From positions 1-64,000 of the forward strand of contig JANQGH010000013.1 of the NCBI GenBank assembly GCA_028277405.1: a DNA stretch of 64,000 bases, read 5' to 3'. The first letter of the stretch is position 1. Each line of letters opens with the position of its first letter. The notes beneath the pieces were generated by a model. The model ran no database searches and was not told the DNA's origin. It saw only the letters and a list, made by a program, of their open reading frames with translations. The stretch is from Alphaproteobacteria bacterium (lineage in GTDB: Bacteria; Pseudomonadota; Alphaproteobacteria; DSM-16000; Inquilinaceae). This document shows positions 17,484 to 26,778 of the stretch, one piece after another. The translations under genes and the position numbers were made by a program.

Positions 17484-18608
17484 TTGGCCGAAGTCGTCCT
17501 CAAGGATATCCGCAAGGAATTTGGCACGTTCGTCGCGCTGGAGCGGCTGAACGTCGCCATCAATGCGGGGGAGTTCGTGGCCCTGCTCGGCCCCTCCGGC
17601 TGCGGCAAATCCACCACGTTGCGCATGTTGGCCGGGTTGGATTTCCCGACAGCGGGCGAAATCTCGATCGACGGGCGTGTCGTCAACGATGTGGCGCCGG
17701 GCAAGCGCGACATCGCCATGGTGTTCCAGTCCTACGCGCTTTATCCGCACATGACGGTGGCGCAGAACATCGCCTACCCCTTGAAGAAGCGCGGCGTGGC
17801 CCGGCCGGAGCGCGACGCGGCGGTGGCCAAGACCGCGACGCTGTTGCAGCTCGAACCGCTGCTGAACCGCAAGCCCAGACAGTTGTCAGGGGGTCAGCAG
17901 CAGCGTGTCGCGCTGGGACGGGCTCTGGTGCGCGAGCCCAAGGTCTTCCTGCTGGACGAACCGCTGTCCAACCTGGACGCCAAGCTGCGCAGCTATATGC
18001 GGGCGGAACTGATCGAGCTGCATCGCCGCATCGGCAAGACCATGGTCTACGTCACCCACGATCAGCTTGAGGCCATGACCATGGCCGACCGGATCGCGGT
18101 CATGCATGACGGCCGGCTGCAACAGTTCGATGAGCCGGAAATCATCTACAATCAGCCCGCCAACCGGTTCGTGGCCGGGTTCATCGGCACGCCCTCGATG
18201 AACCAGTTGGAAGGCGCGATCGCCGGATCGAGCTTTGTGATCAACGGCGAGCAGGTGCCGATCAACCGGGCGCTCTACGAACAGGCCCTCAAGGACGGCC
18301 CCGTCGTTCTTGGCATCCGGCCGGAGAATGTCTCGCTTTCGGGCGGGAGCCTGCCCGCGACCGTTCGGCTGGTCGAAAATGCCGGGCATGAGCAGATCGT
18401 GACCGTGGAGATCCCCGGCGGCCATCGGCTGCTCGCGCGCGAGGCCTCTGGCCAGCGGCCAAGCGTGGGGCAGACCTGTCAGATCGGCTTCGACGCCGAC
18501 TTCATCCATCTGTTCCAACCGGGCGAGAACGGGTCTCGGTTCGAGACCACCGGCCAAGCCCACGTGATCCCGATGCAAGCCCAAAGATCGGCTTCGGATG
18601 AGAGCTAA
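17484..18608 (+). CDS. ABC sugar transporter ATP-binding protein (UgpC/MalK type), 374 aa
   Basis: Walker A GPSGCGKST, Q-loop VFQSYALYPHMTV, signature LSGGQQQRVALGRAL, Walker B VFLLDEPLSNLDAKLR and switch His in VTHDQLEAMT are all intact. The C-terminal OB-fold regulatory region (GIRPENVSL, ARE) places it in the CUT1 group. The start is TTG 17484, nine bases after AGAGGAAGC; the frame is open further upstream inside the MalG-type gene but that stretch is not coding for this protein. Confidence 0.9.
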   Translation: MAEVVLKDIRKEFGTFVALERLNVAINAGEFVALLGPSGCGKSTTLRMLAGLDFPTAGEISIDGRVVNDVAPGKRDIAMVFQSYALYPHMTVAQNIAYPLKKRGVARPERDAAVAKTATLLQLEPLLNRKPRQLSGGQQQRVALGRALVREPKVFLLDEPLSNLDAKLRSYMRAELIELHRRIGKTMVYVTHDQLEAMTMADRIAVMHDGRLQQFDEPEIIYNQPANRFVAGFIGTPSMNQLEGAIAGSSFVINGEQVPINRALYEQALKDGPVVLGIRPENVSLSGGSLPATVRLVENAGHEQIVTVEIPGGHRLLAREASGQRPSVGQTCQIGFDADFIHLFQPGENGSRFETTGQAHVIPMQAQRSASDES

Positions 18609-18609
18609 G

Positions 18610-20031
18610 ATGACCGACATCAGAGAACTCGACCGGCAGTACATTTTCCACCCGTTCAGCGTGCTGAATGCGCATGAGCAGGCGGGGGCGGCGATGATGG
18701 CGCGCTCCGCGGAAGGCGTATGGATCACGGATGACCGGGGCAAACGATACCTCGACGCCATGGCCGGGCTGTGGTGCGTGAATGTCGGCTATGGCCGTGG
18801 CGAGATCGCCGACGCGCTGGCCGATCAGGCGCGGAAACTGTCCTATTTCCACGGCTTCTCGTCGATGGCGACCGAGCCAGCCGCGCTCCTGGCCGAGCGG
18901 GTGATCTCAAAAGCGCCGGCCGGCATGTCCAAGGCGTTCTTCGGCGCCTCCGGTTCCGACGCCAACGACACCCAGGCGAAGCTGGTCTGGTACTACAACA
19001 ACGTGCTGGGCCGGCCGGAGAAGAAGAAGATCATCGCGCGTGAGCGGGGCTATCACGGCGTCACCGTTATGTCCGGCGGGCTAACCGGACTTTCGACTCT
19101 GCATGACGGGTTCGACCTGCCGTTGCCGATGGTCCGCCACGTCAGCGCGCCGCATAATCTCTGGGTGCGGCAGGCCGGCGAGACGGACGTGGCCTTCTCC
19201 GACCGCCTGGCACAAGAACTGGAAGACACGATCCTGGCGGAAGGGCCGGAGACGGTGGCGGCCTTTATCGCGGAACCGGTGATGGGCGCCGGCGGCGTGA
19301 TCGTGCCGCCGGAAGGGTACTTCGCAAAAGTCCAAGCGGTGCTGGACCGGCACGACGTGCTGTTGATCGCCGATGAAGTGATTTGCGGCTTTGGCAGGCT
19401 CGGCACATGGTTCGGCTGCGAAAAGCTGGACATACGGCCCGACTTGATGACCGTCGCCAAGGGGATCACGTCGGGCTATGCCCCGCTTTCCGCCTGCCTG
19501 GTCGGTGAAAAGGTTTGGCAGGTCATCTCCAGCGAAAAGGCGGCCGAATACGGCGCCTTCGGGCATGGCTATACCTACACGGCTCACCCGGTCATGGCGG
19601 CGGCTGGCCTTGCCAACCTCGACCTGATGGAAAGCGAAGGGCTGATCGAACGCGCCGGCAAGATGGGGGCGGTCCTTCAAGAGCAGCTGCGTGAGACATT
19701 CCGGGATTTCCCGATTGCGGCCGAGACGCGTGGCAAAGGGCTTATGGCCGCGGTCGAGTTCGCCAAACCATCCGCCGATGGCTGGCAACGGTTCGATCCG
19801 AAGCTGACCGTCGGCCCGAAGATCGCGCGGGCAGCGCTGGACGCTGGACTGATCGTTCGCGCATTGCCCCTGTGCGACGCCATCTCCATGTCGCCGCCAT
19901 TCGTGATCACCGAGGACCAAATCGCCTTCACCGCCAGCACCTTGCGTCAGGCGGCAGCCAAGGTTTTGGAGACGCTGAAAAGCGACGGCGTCTTGAGTGA
20001 CCAACAAAGCGAGTACCAGAACGTTGGATAG
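18610..20031 (+). CDS. Class III aminotransferase (omega-amino acid:pyruvate type), 473 aa
   Basis: PLP-dependent class III fold. Conserved GASGSDANDTQAKL, the cofactor Asp in LLIADEVICGFGRLG and the Schiff-base Lys284 in TVAKGITSGY are present. Members transaminate omega-amino acids such as beta-alanine, GABA or taurine with pyruvate. ATG 18610 begins one base after the ATPase stop; an ATG at 18598 would overlap it. The 3' end overlaps the DapA-type gene by 35 bases. In this cluster it probably moves an amino group from an intermediate after uptake by the ABC importer. Confidence 0.88.
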   Translation: MTDIRELDRQYIFHPFSVLNAHEQAGAAMMARSAEGVWITDDRGKRYLDAMAGLWCVNVGYGRGEIADALADQARKLSYFHGFSSMATEPAALLAERVISKAPAGMSKAFFGASGSDANDTQAKLVWYYNNVLGRPEKKKIIARERGYHGVTVMSGGLTGLSTLHDGFDLPLPMVRHVSAPHNLWVRQAGETDVAFSDRLAQELEDTILAEGPETVAAFIAEPVMGAGGVIVPPEGYFAKVQAVLDRHDVLLIADEVICGFGRLGTWFGCEKLDIRPDLMTVAKGITSGYAPLSACLVGEKVWQVISSEKAAEYGAFGHGYTYTAHPVMAAAGLANLDLMESEGLIERAGKMGAVLQEQLRETFRDFPIAAETRGKGLMAAVEFAKPSADGWQRFDPKLTVGPKIARAALDAGLIVRALPLCDAISMSPPFVITEDQIAFTASTLRQAAAKVLETLKSDGVLSDQQSEYQNVG

Positions 20032-20941
20032 AACCAGTGTCACTTGGACGGGCGCCATGCCCGCCGTCACGACGCCGTTCGCCAAGGATGGCAGCGTCGA
20101 CCACACCGGCCTTGCGGCCAATATCGAGCGGCTGATGAAGGCCGGCGCGACCGGCGTGGTTGCGGCCGGCTGCACCGGCGAGTTCTGGAGCCTGAACGAC
20201 AGCGAGCGCAACGCGATCTACCAGACCGCGCGCCGCAGCGTCGGGCCGGACGGCACCGCGATCGTCGGCGCGGCGGCCGTGACGCCCGGCGCCGTGATCG
20301 AGGCGCTGCACGCGGCGAAGGAAGCAGATTGCGACGCCGGCCTGGTCATGCCGCCCTACTTCGTGCATTTGAACGAGGCGGAACTGATCGCCCATTTCGA
20401 GGCGGTCGCCGCCCAGGCCCCCTTGCCGGTCGTGCTTTACAACATTCCCGGTAATGCCGGGAACGCGCTAACGCCGGCAATCGTCGACCGGCTCGCCGAC
20501 CTCGACCCGGTGGTGGCGATCAAGGAGAGTTCCGGCGACTGGCTGAACTTCCAGGAAACGCTGGCCGTGGCGAGCGACCGGATTCTGGTCTTCTGCGGCC
20601 CCTCGTCGACGATCGGCGTGCCATCGATTCTCGCCGGCTGTGACGGTTTGATCGACTGCTTTCCCAATGTCTGGGAGCGGTGCATGGATTTGTGGGACCT
20701 GACCAAAGCCGGGCGGCTGGACGAAGCGTGGCAGGTGCAGCGCCGGGCGCAGCAATTGACCCGGCTGTTCACCAGCGACGGGCGCAGCCTCTACCCGTCG
20801 ACCAAGGCGGCCATGGACCATCTGGGCTTCCCCGGCGGCGGCGCGCCACGTGCGCCTCTGGCGCCCTTGGAAGGGGCGCAGCTTCGCGGCCTGCTCGCGG
20901 GGCTCGACAGCATATTGGACGTTCGGGACACCGCGGCCTGA
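19997..20941 (+). CDS. Dihydrodipicolinate synthase (DapA) family lyase/deaminase, 314 aa
   Basis: Class I aldolase-type barrel with Schiff-base Lys176 (VAIKESSGD), catalytic Tyr148 (VLYNIPGN) and the loop GCTGEFWSL at the GTTGE position. The family includes N-acetylneuraminate lyase, keto-deoxy sugar acid dehydratases/aldolases and pyrroline-4-hydroxy-2-carboxylate deaminase. In a catabolic operon far from lysine genes it should act in breakdown rather than lysine synthesis. GTG start at 19997, inside the end of the aminotransferase gene. A second DapA paralogue is at 36684, and both lie near a DadA-type oxidase. Confidence 0.87.
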   Translation: MTNKASTRTLDRTSVTWTGAMPAVTTPFAKDGSVDHTGLAANIERLMKAGATGVVAAGCTGEFWSLNDSERNAIYQTARRSVGPDGTAIVGAAAVTPGAVIEALHAAKEADCDAGLVMPPYFVHLNEAELIAHFEAVAAQAPLPVVLYNIPGNAGNALTPAIVDRLADLDPVVAIKESSGDWLNFQETLAVASDRILVFCGPSSTIGVPSILAGCDGLIDCFPNVWERCMDLWDLTKAGRLDEAWQVQRRAQQLTRLFTSDGRSLYPSTKAAMDHLGFPGGGAPRAPLAPLEGAQLRGLLAGLDSILDVRDTAA

Positions 20942-20979
20942 CGCGCCCCTAAACTAAGAACACAAGAAAGGAATTCGGT

Positions 20980-21762
20980 ATGGACCTGGGTCTGAGCGGC
21001 CGCAGAGCCATCGTCAGCGCGGCCGGCAAAGGGTTGGGCAAGGCCTGCGCCATGTCGCTCGCGCGCGAAGGGGTCGACCTTGTGCTGAACTCCCGGACCG
21101 CCGAGGCGCTGGAAGCCACGGCGGAAGAAATCCGCGCCGAGACCGGCGTTTCAGTCACCACGGTGGCCGCCGACTACAATACAGACGAAGGCCGCGCGGC
21201 CATTTTGGAGCAGGCCTCGGACGTCGACATCCTGGTCTCAAACCCCGGCATCCGGCAGATCCCGGGTGATTTCAACGAATGGGGCAAGGATGAGTGGCTC
21301 TATTGGCTGGACGTCCATTTTCTGTCCTCGATCCAAATGATCCAAGCCCTGGTGCCGGGCATGCGCGAACGCAAATTCGGCCGGATCGTCAACATCTCGG
21401 TCAGCTTCATCAAGTTCCCGCAGGTGAACTTCGCCCATTCCCATTCCGCGCGCCTTGCCCTGTCGGGCGCGATCGCCTCGATCGTGCGGGAATGCGTGCC
21501 GGACAATGTGACCATGAACACGGTGTGTCCGGGCTTTTTCGACACGGACGCCCTGCACACGAACCTGCACAACCACGCCAGACGCGGGAACACGACCTAC
21601 GAGGCGATCGTGGAGAACCGCCTGCAAAGCGTGCCGGCCGGACGCTTCGCCGACCCCAAGGAGTGCGGCGACCTGGTCGCCTTTCTTTGCTCCAGCCAAG
21701 CCGGCTTCATCGTCGGCCAGAACATCATCAATGATGGCGGCGTCTATCAGGGCTTGTTCTGA
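20980..21762 (+). CDS. Divergent SDR-like protein with Tyr/Lys of the active site replaced, 260 aa
   Basis: The Rossmann part is clear (AAGKGLGKACA as glycine motif, VADYN, ILVSNPG for NAG, IVNISVSF with Ser). Where classical SDRs have YxxxK, this protein reads FAHSHSARLALSG, so Tyr and Lys appear to be replaced by Ser/His and Arg. Divergent FabG-like groups with SNAxR in this place are known. It may use another proton donor, or act as a binding partner. Good GAAAGGAATTC ribosome-binding sequence before ATG 20980. The next SDR gene starts two bases after its stop. Confidence 0.82.
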   Translation: MDLGLSGRRAIVSAAGKGLGKACAMSLAREGVDLVLNSRTAEALEATAEEIRAETGVSVTTVAADYNTDEGRAAILEQASDVDILVSNPGIRQIPGDFNEWGKDEWLYWLDVHFLSSIQMIQALVPGMRERKFGRIVNISVSFIKFPQVNFAHSHSARLALSGAIASIVRECVPDNVTMNTVCPGFFDTDALHTNLHNHARRGNTTYEAIVENRLQSVPAGRFADPKECGDLVAFLCSSQAGFIVGQNIINDGGVYQGLF

Positions 21763-21763
21763 T

Positions 21764-22480
21764 ATGGCCGCGCCCAGAATTGTCATGGTCTCCGGCGGCG
21801 CGCGCGGGTTGGGCGCGGCGATCGTGCAACGGTGCCTGGACGATGGTCACAAGGTATCCGTCGGCGCCCGCGACAAGGGGGCCATTGCGAAGGCATTCAC
21901 CGACATCGCGCCGGAGAAACTAAGCGCGCATTGCTTCGATGCTGACAAACCGGAGACCGCCGAGGAGTGGGTGGCTGGAACAGTTGCCGTACTCGGCCCG
22001 CCGGATGCGTTAGTCAACAATGCCGGCATCTTGAAGATGGTCGATTTCACCCGCGGCGACGAAGACGACCTTGACGATCTATGGCGCGTGAACGTTAAGG
22101 CGCCCTTTCGCCTCATTCGCGCGGCCTTGCCCCATCTGAAGGCGTCCGGGCGCGGGCGGGTGGTCAACATCGCCTCGACCGACGCCAAGCGCTATCGCGA
22201 TAGCACCGTGTCGCTGGGCTATGTGATGACCAAGCACGCCCTGCTGGCCATGACGAACGCGGTGCGCTTCGCCGGTTGGGACGAGGGGCTGCGCGGCACG
22301 GCCATCTGCCCCGGCGCCATCGACACAGACATGATCGCCGGCATTCCCGGCGTCACGCCGAAGGCCGAACGGCTGCAGCCCGAGACGATCGCGGAGATCG
22401 TCTCGCTGCTGCTGAGGCTGCCCAATCAGGCCAGCGTGCCGGAAATCGTCGCCAATACGCGCCTGGAAAGCGCGCTTTAG
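21764..22480 (+). CDS. SDR-family NAD(P) oxidoreductase, 238 aa
   Basis: Classical SDR: VSGGARGLGAAIV, NNAGI, NIASTDAKR with catalytic Ser, and GYVMTKHAL with Tyr and Lys. ATG 21764 lies one base after the upstream SDR stop, so the two are probably co-translated and may work on the same substrate. An in-frame ATG at 21731 is inside the previous gene and adds unlikely residues. It ends three bases before the convergent gcvPB-like gene. Confidence 0.87.
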   Translation: MAAPRIVMVSGGARGLGAAIVQRCLDDGHKVSVGARDKGAIAKAFTDIAPEKLSAHCFDADKPETAEEWVAGTVAVLGPPDALVNNAGILKMVDFTRGDEDDLDDLWRVNVKAPFRLIRAALPHLKASGRGRVVNIASTDAKRYRDSTVSLGYVMTKHALLAMTNAVRFAGWDEGLRGTAICPGAIDTDMIAGIPGVTPKAERLQPETIAEIVSLLLRLPNQASVPEIVANTRLESAL

Positions 22481-22483
22481 CTG

Positions 22484-24040
22484 TTACTCAGCGGCTTCGG
22501 CCATACCCTGCTTGCGCTGATAGGCGCGCCAAGTCGTCGCCCAGCGCTCCGGATCTTCCATGCCGTCGGTTTTCAACTGATGGATCGCACCCTTGTGCGG
22601 GGCCGTCTTGACCGTCTTCGGGTCGACATAGGCTTCCTTGATCACCCGCGCCATGACGTCGATCCAATAGTCGATATCCTCCTTCGACCATAGCTCACCC
22701 GCCTCCGGCGTGAACGGCTCCGGCACGACCCAGGGCTCGTGGCTCAGCCACAGCGCGTCGATGCCGTAGTCGGTCATGCGATTGGCGATATCGACCACCG
22801 TGCAGCCGGTGTCCTTGGTCACTTGCTCCACCGAATGGCGCGTCATCTCTAGCCGCCAGGCGTCGATATGGGGGTGCGATTTCGTCACGCCGGGCAGCTC
22901 GCCCAGACGCTTGTCCATGTAGTTGTTGGCGAGGACCGACAGGTCGGCGGCCTCACGCAGGCCCTCGGCCCCCATCGCCCTTGCCCAGGCATAGGCCTTC
23001 ACCACCTGCGGTGCGTTGCCCCAGAATTCCCGCACACGGCCGATGGATTGCGGCCGATCTTCGTCAAGCGCGAAGCCCTGCCCTTGCCGCACCACCAGAG
23101 GTGACGGAAGAAACGGGACCAGATGGTCCGCACAGCCATAGGCACCGACGGCAGGGCCACCGCCGCCCTTCGGCGCGCCGAAGGTCTTGTGCAGCATGAA
23201 CATGCAGGCGTCGAAGCCCAGCTCGCGGGCCCGCACGCGGGTCATCACGCCGTTGAAGTTGGCATGGTCGTAAAAGCACAGCCCGCCGACACCGTGCACC
23301 GCCTTGATCCACTCTTTGATCTCGGGGTTGTAGATGCCCATGTCGTCCGGATTGTTGACCATCAGCGCCGCCGTGCGCGGCCCGATCGCCGATTTCAGCT
23401 GGTCGAGCGACGGGTAGCCGTTCTCCTCCAGGCTGAGCGTGATCACCTCGAACCCGGCGGCGTTGGCGGTCGCAGGCGAGCAGGGGTGGCTCTGGATCGT
23501 GGTGACGATCTGATCGCGCTGCGCCAACTCCCCCCGGCTGGCGTGATAGGCGCGGGTGACGCAGGCGTGCGTGTAGGCCGCGTCCGCCCCGCCGCCGGCC
23601 TGGAACACGAACTGGTCCATGCCGGACAGCTCGCACAGCATATCGTTGAAATTGGCGTAGATTTCCAAGACGCCTTGCAGCGTATCCGGATGCTGCAGCG
23701 GATGGACCTCCGCCAACTGATCGGCCGCGACCGCACGCTCGCCGATGCGGGAGTTGTATTTCATCGTGCAGGTGCCGAACAGCGAGACACCCATCATACC
23801 AAGGGTCATCTGACTGAGATGCAGGTAATGGCGCAGCGCGTCATGTTCCGTCATCTCCGGCAGCACTGGACGGGCCTTGCGCAAGGCACCCGGCGGCAGG
23901 TCGGGGACCGGCCCGGCATCCGGGAACACGGCGCCACGGCGGCCAGGGCTGCTCAACTCCATCACCACGGGCTCGGCCCATCTGGCGGAATGGTAACCCT
24001 CGAACCGGGCGTCGGAGCGGTTGGATATCGGTGCGGTCAT
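22484..24040 (-). CDS. gcvPB: Glycine dehydrogenase (decarboxylating) subunit 2-like, 518 aa
   Basis: C-terminal half of a split P-protein. PLP Lys285 lies in MLHKTFGAPKGGGGP, preceded by FYDHANFNGVM. The P-protein decarboxylates glycine and loads the aminomethyl group on the lipoyl arm of H-protein. The two subunit genes are adjacent (one base apart), but no gcvH, gcvT or lpd is present in the window; an AcoX/ATP-NAD-kinase-like gene lies upstream instead. The protein might therefore decarboxylate a different amino acid or supply a separate complex. The symbol names the family, not a proven function. Confidence 0.87.
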   Translation of the reverse strand: MTAPISNRSDARFEGYHSARWAEPVVMELSSPGRRGAVFPDAGPVPDLPPGALRKARPVLPEMTEHDALRHYLHLSQMTLGMMGVSLFGTCTMKYNSRIGERAVAADQLAEVHPLQHPDTLQGVLEIYANFNDMLCELSGMDQFVFQAGGGADAAYTHACVTRAYHASRGELAQRDQIVTTIQSHPCSPATANAAGFEVITLSLEENGYPSLDQLKSAIGPRTAALMVNNPDDMGIYNPEIKEWIKAVHGVGGLCFYDHANFNGVMTRVRARELGFDACMFMLHKTFGAPKGGGGPAVGAYGCADHLVPFLPSPLVVRQGQGFALDEDRPQSIGRVREFWGNAPQVVKAYAWARAMGAEGLREAADLSVLANNYMDKRLGELPGVTKSHPHIDAWRLEMTRHSVEQVTKDTGCTVVDIANRMTDYGIDALWLSHEPWVVPEPFTPEAGELWSKEDIDYWIDVMARVIKEAYVDPKTVKTAPHKGAIHQLKTDGMEDPERWATTWRAYQRKQGMAEAAE

Positions 24041-24041
24041 G

Positions 24042-25427
24042 TCAGAGGCTCTTCTTCAAGGCGGCAACGAGACGATCGATGTCTTGGTCGGTGTGGATTT
24101 CGGTGACGCAGTAGAGCGCGGCCTGTCCATCGATGCCCGGTTCGCCGGAAATGTCCTTGCCGCCAAAGATGCCCTGGTCGCGCAGCTTGGCGTTCACCGT
24201 GTCGACATTGGCGCTGTCGAACCGGACCACGAACTCCTTGAAGAAGGGACGGCTGAGGTCGACCGAACAGCCCTCGATAGCGTCGATCGCCTGTGCCGCG
24301 TGCCGCGCGCGCGCCAGGATCAGACGCCCGATCTCCTCAAAGCCAGCCGGCCCCATGGCGGCCATGTAGGCGGCGTTGGCCAGCGACCAGAGATAGACCG
24401 AGTTGCCGGTCCAGTCCTTGCCTTCCTCGCGCGAGCCGTAGGACGACTGCCCGAACAGCGTCAGGCCAAAGCCGTATTCACCCTCCTCGATCGTCTCGGC
24501 GATCGTGATGTTCAGGGTCGGGTATTCTCGGGCGTATCGCTCCGTGTCGGGACTGGCGATGAAGCCGCCCACACCGCCGCCGGCATTCATATGCACGCCC
24601 AGAGGCTGGGTCGGGCCTACTGCGATGGTGGCGCCATAAGCGCCTGGCGCCTCGAGCACGCCCAGCGACAGCGGGTCGACACCCACGATCGCCTCCGCGC
24701 CGACGGCAGTGGCGGCCTGGCACAGGCCGGCCGGATCGGCCTCGATCACGCCGTGATAGGACGGTGTCTCGAAATAGAGCGCAGCGACGCCGTCATTCAG
24801 CTTCGCCGCCAGATCGGCCCGGTCGATGCAGCCATCGGGACCGACAGCCACCTCGACAATGTCGATATGCCGGGCCATTTCGGGCGGTTCGCAATAGTTG
24901 CGCAGGACCGACAGGCGCTCAGGGTCCATGATCGCCGGAATCAGCACCGTGCGCCGGCCCGTCATGCGCGCGGCCATGCGCACCGCGTGGCCGATGGCGC
25001 AGCCCCAGCTATAGACCGGCAGGCCAACGAAATCGAACTCGACCAGCGCCCCGATCTGCGAGCAGAACTCGAACCAGGCCTGGTTGCGGCCGTGGTCGGA
25101 GGTCGGCGAACCAAACACCGAGGTCTGCCATTCGTAGCGCCCCACCACCTCGTCGCAGATCGCCGGCACGTAGTGGGGCCACGCCCCAGCCCCGAGGAAA
25201 CAGAGATTGTCCGCCGCCGTCGCGTTCTTCGACAACAGATCGTTCAGATGACGGGAGAGTTCGACCTCGGACGCCAACTGGCGCGGCAGGTTGAACGTGC
25301 CGCTATGGTAGTGGTCCTCCGGGATTTGGCCGAACAGCGCCTCGACACTGTTCACGCCCAGCGCGGCCAGCATTTCCTGCTTGGCATCGCTGGCGGAATT
25401 GGCCATCCAGGGATGGGGTTTGGTCAT
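24042..25427 (-). CDS. gcvPA: Glycine dehydrogenase (decarboxylating) subunit 1-like, 461 aa
   Basis: N-terminal half of a split P-protein: LGAGAWPHYVPAICDEVVGRYEWQTS (a GAGAY-like start), Asn/Gly-rich YGSREEGKDWTGNSVYLWS region and a C-terminal small domain. The family lysine-free subunit pairs with the PLP-bearing subunit 2. It begins 29 bases after the AcoX-like stop, and its own stop is one base from the gcvPB start, so all three should be one transcript. Typical GcvPA proteins end with the IREKA-type motif for glycine binding; this copy differs (GEYGFGLTLFGQSSYG), which supports altered specificity. Confidence 0.83.
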   Translation of the reverse strand: MTKPHPWMANSASDAKQEMLAALGVNSVEALFGQIPEDHYHSGTFNLPRQLASEVELSRHLNDLLSKNATAADNLCFLGAGAWPHYVPAICDEVVGRYEWQTSVFGSPTSDHGRNQAWFEFCSQIGALVEFDFVGLPVYSWGCAIGHAVRMAARMTGRRTVLIPAIMDPERLSVLRNYCEPPEMARHIDIVEVAVGPDGCIDRADLAAKLNDGVAALYFETPSYHGVIEADPAGLCQAATAVGAEAIVGVDPLSLGVLEAPGAYGATIAVGPTQPLGVHMNAGGGVGGFIASPDTERYAREYPTLNITIAETIEEGEYGFGLTLFGQSSYGSREEGKDWTGNSVYLWSLANAAYMAAMGPAGFEEIGRLILARARHAAQAIDAIEGCSVDLSRPFFKEFVVRFDSANVDTVNAKLRDQGIFGGKDISGEPGIDGQAALYCVTEIHTDQDIDRLVAALKKSL

Positions 25428-25456
25428 CGTCTCACCTCGTCGTTTCGAACATGTTG

Positions 25457-26578
25457 TCAGGCCGCGACCCGAATGACCTGGCGTCGCCCAGGCCCGGTAA
25501 TGACCTGTCGGAAGCCCGACAGCCCTTGATCGAGGTCCACATCGCCCGTGTCCACGGCAAGCTCGGGCAAAGTAAGCGCCGCCAGTTTCGAGGCAGCGCA
25601 GATCACGTCGATGGCGTCGAGGCCGATGCGGCCGATCACAAGGGGCGAGAACTGCTGATTGCCCCGGCCTAGCAAGAAGCCCTGCCCGCCGATGACCGTC
25701 AACACGATGCGCGTGCGACCGTTGGCATCAAGCAAGGCCAGGATATCCGCCTCGCTGAGATCGCGGGCGATGATCTGGCCCGCCCGTGCTGCGTCAACGC
25801 CCAAGAGCGTGCCGCCGCCCAGGCGCTGCTTCAGCGCCGCCATGGTCATCCCAGGGCCTATGAAATAGAGCGTGTCGTCGTCCATGTCGCGGGCGTAGGC
25901 CCCGAGGGCTGCGTCGATCTCCGCCACAGCATCGCCGCCGCTGCCTGCCTTTGGCCCTAGATGCGCCGTGGGCCCCGCTGGTGTGCGGGCCATCCCATAA
26001 AGCTGGGCCGACAGCCGCCCGCGCCGGCGTTCCTCTTCGTCGATGTCCATGACCTCGGCGTCATCCATCCGCCGGCCCCGGCTGGCCAGGAAGGCGGCCG
26101 CGACTTGGCCCGCCCGTTCCGGCGTCCGCGCGAAGACGCCGGAATGCATCTTCACGCCGGCCGGGATACCCAGGATCGGGATCTCCGTGTTGTTGGCCGC
26201 CATGACGTCCCTGGCGGTCCCGTCACCGCCGGCGAACAGGATCAGCGCGACCCGTCCCTGCATGGCCTTCACCAGCGCCTTGGTATCCTCCGCCGTGCCC
26301 GTTGGCGGGAGTGTGATCACGTCTGCCCAGGGCGCGGCCTCGGCCCCCAGATTACCCGGCCCGGTCAGCACCGGCCCGCCACCGTCGCGCTTGAAAGCGT
26401 CCATCGCCCGTCGCGCCCGCTCACCCGCATGAGGCTCAGCACCCGCCGCCAGCGCCCTGGCCACAATCGCGGCCCCGTCCGTGCCCTTCAGCGCCACAGC
26501 GCCACCCAGCCCGGCCACTGGATTGACGACCAGGCCCAGGACCTGGGCCGCATCCCGATCGCAAGGCTCTTTCGTCAT
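25457..26578 (-). CDS. ATP-NAD kinase/AcoX-like protein, 373 aa
   Basis: The NAD-kinase motif GGDGT is at residues 117-121 (ILFAGGDGTARDVMAAN), with LGIPAGVKMHSGVFA after it. Total length and layout match the AcoX/ATP-NAD kinase-like family found in acetoin and other catabolic operons, whose exact reaction is poorly defined. It is first in an operon with the split P-protein pair, an unusual combination. A GTTCG-N5-CGAA element lies 13 bases upstream of its start. Confidence 0.82.
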   Translation of the reverse strand: MTKEPCDRDAAQVLGLVVNPVAGLGGAVALKGTDGAAIVARALAAGAEPHAGERARRAMDAFKRDGGGPVLTGPGNLGAEAAPWADVITLPPTGTAEDTKALVKAMQGRVALILFAGGDGTARDVMAANNTEIPILGIPAGVKMHSGVFARTPERAGQVAAAFLASRGRRMDDAEVMDIDEEERRRGRLSAQLYGMARTPAGPTAHLGPKAGSGGDAVAEIDAALGAYARDMDDDTLYFIGPGMTMAALKQRLGGGTLLGVDAARAGQIIARDLSEADILALLDANGRTRIVLTVIGGQGFLLGRGNQQFSPLVIGRIGLDAIDVICAASKLAALTLPELAVDTGDVDLDQGLSGFRQVITGPGRRQVIRVAA

Positions 26579-26590
26579 TTCCGGACTTTT

Positions 26591-26605
26591 GTTCGCATTC
26601 CGAAA
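26591..26605. promoter_or_regulatory. Possible IclR-type operator upstream of the AcoX-like/GcvP operon
   Basis: GTTCGCATTCCGAAA matches GTTCG-N5-CGAAC in 9 of 10 fixed positions. Only one box is present, and the second box at 19 bp is not visible. It lies in the 200-bp region shared with the plus-strand deacetylase gene. Confidence 0.4.
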
Positions 26606-26778
26606 CGATGCCAGTCACAGGCTGTTCCGGCAACACAAAAATCCCGCAGATCAGCGGATTCGATCGTGGAACGTCCGCCGGCAATTCGGCAGTCGACAGC
26701 GTCGCAAAACCACGACACGCGTGCGATACATCTCCGAACCGGACTTTGGTATCTCGAAGAGCAAGACAAGAAGGGGCA

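Noticed and set aside
8579-22480. A complete hydroxyproline pathway (oxidase, DapA-type deaminase)
   Set aside because: No proline racemase-type epimerase and no ketoglutarate semialdehyde dehydrogenase are present, and an aminotransferase and importers of other types are; the substrate is left open.
26608-26778. Longer N-terminus of the deacetylase-like protein from ATG 26608
   Set aside because: The added 57 residues look non-coding, and ATG 26779 has a strong ribosome-binding sequence.
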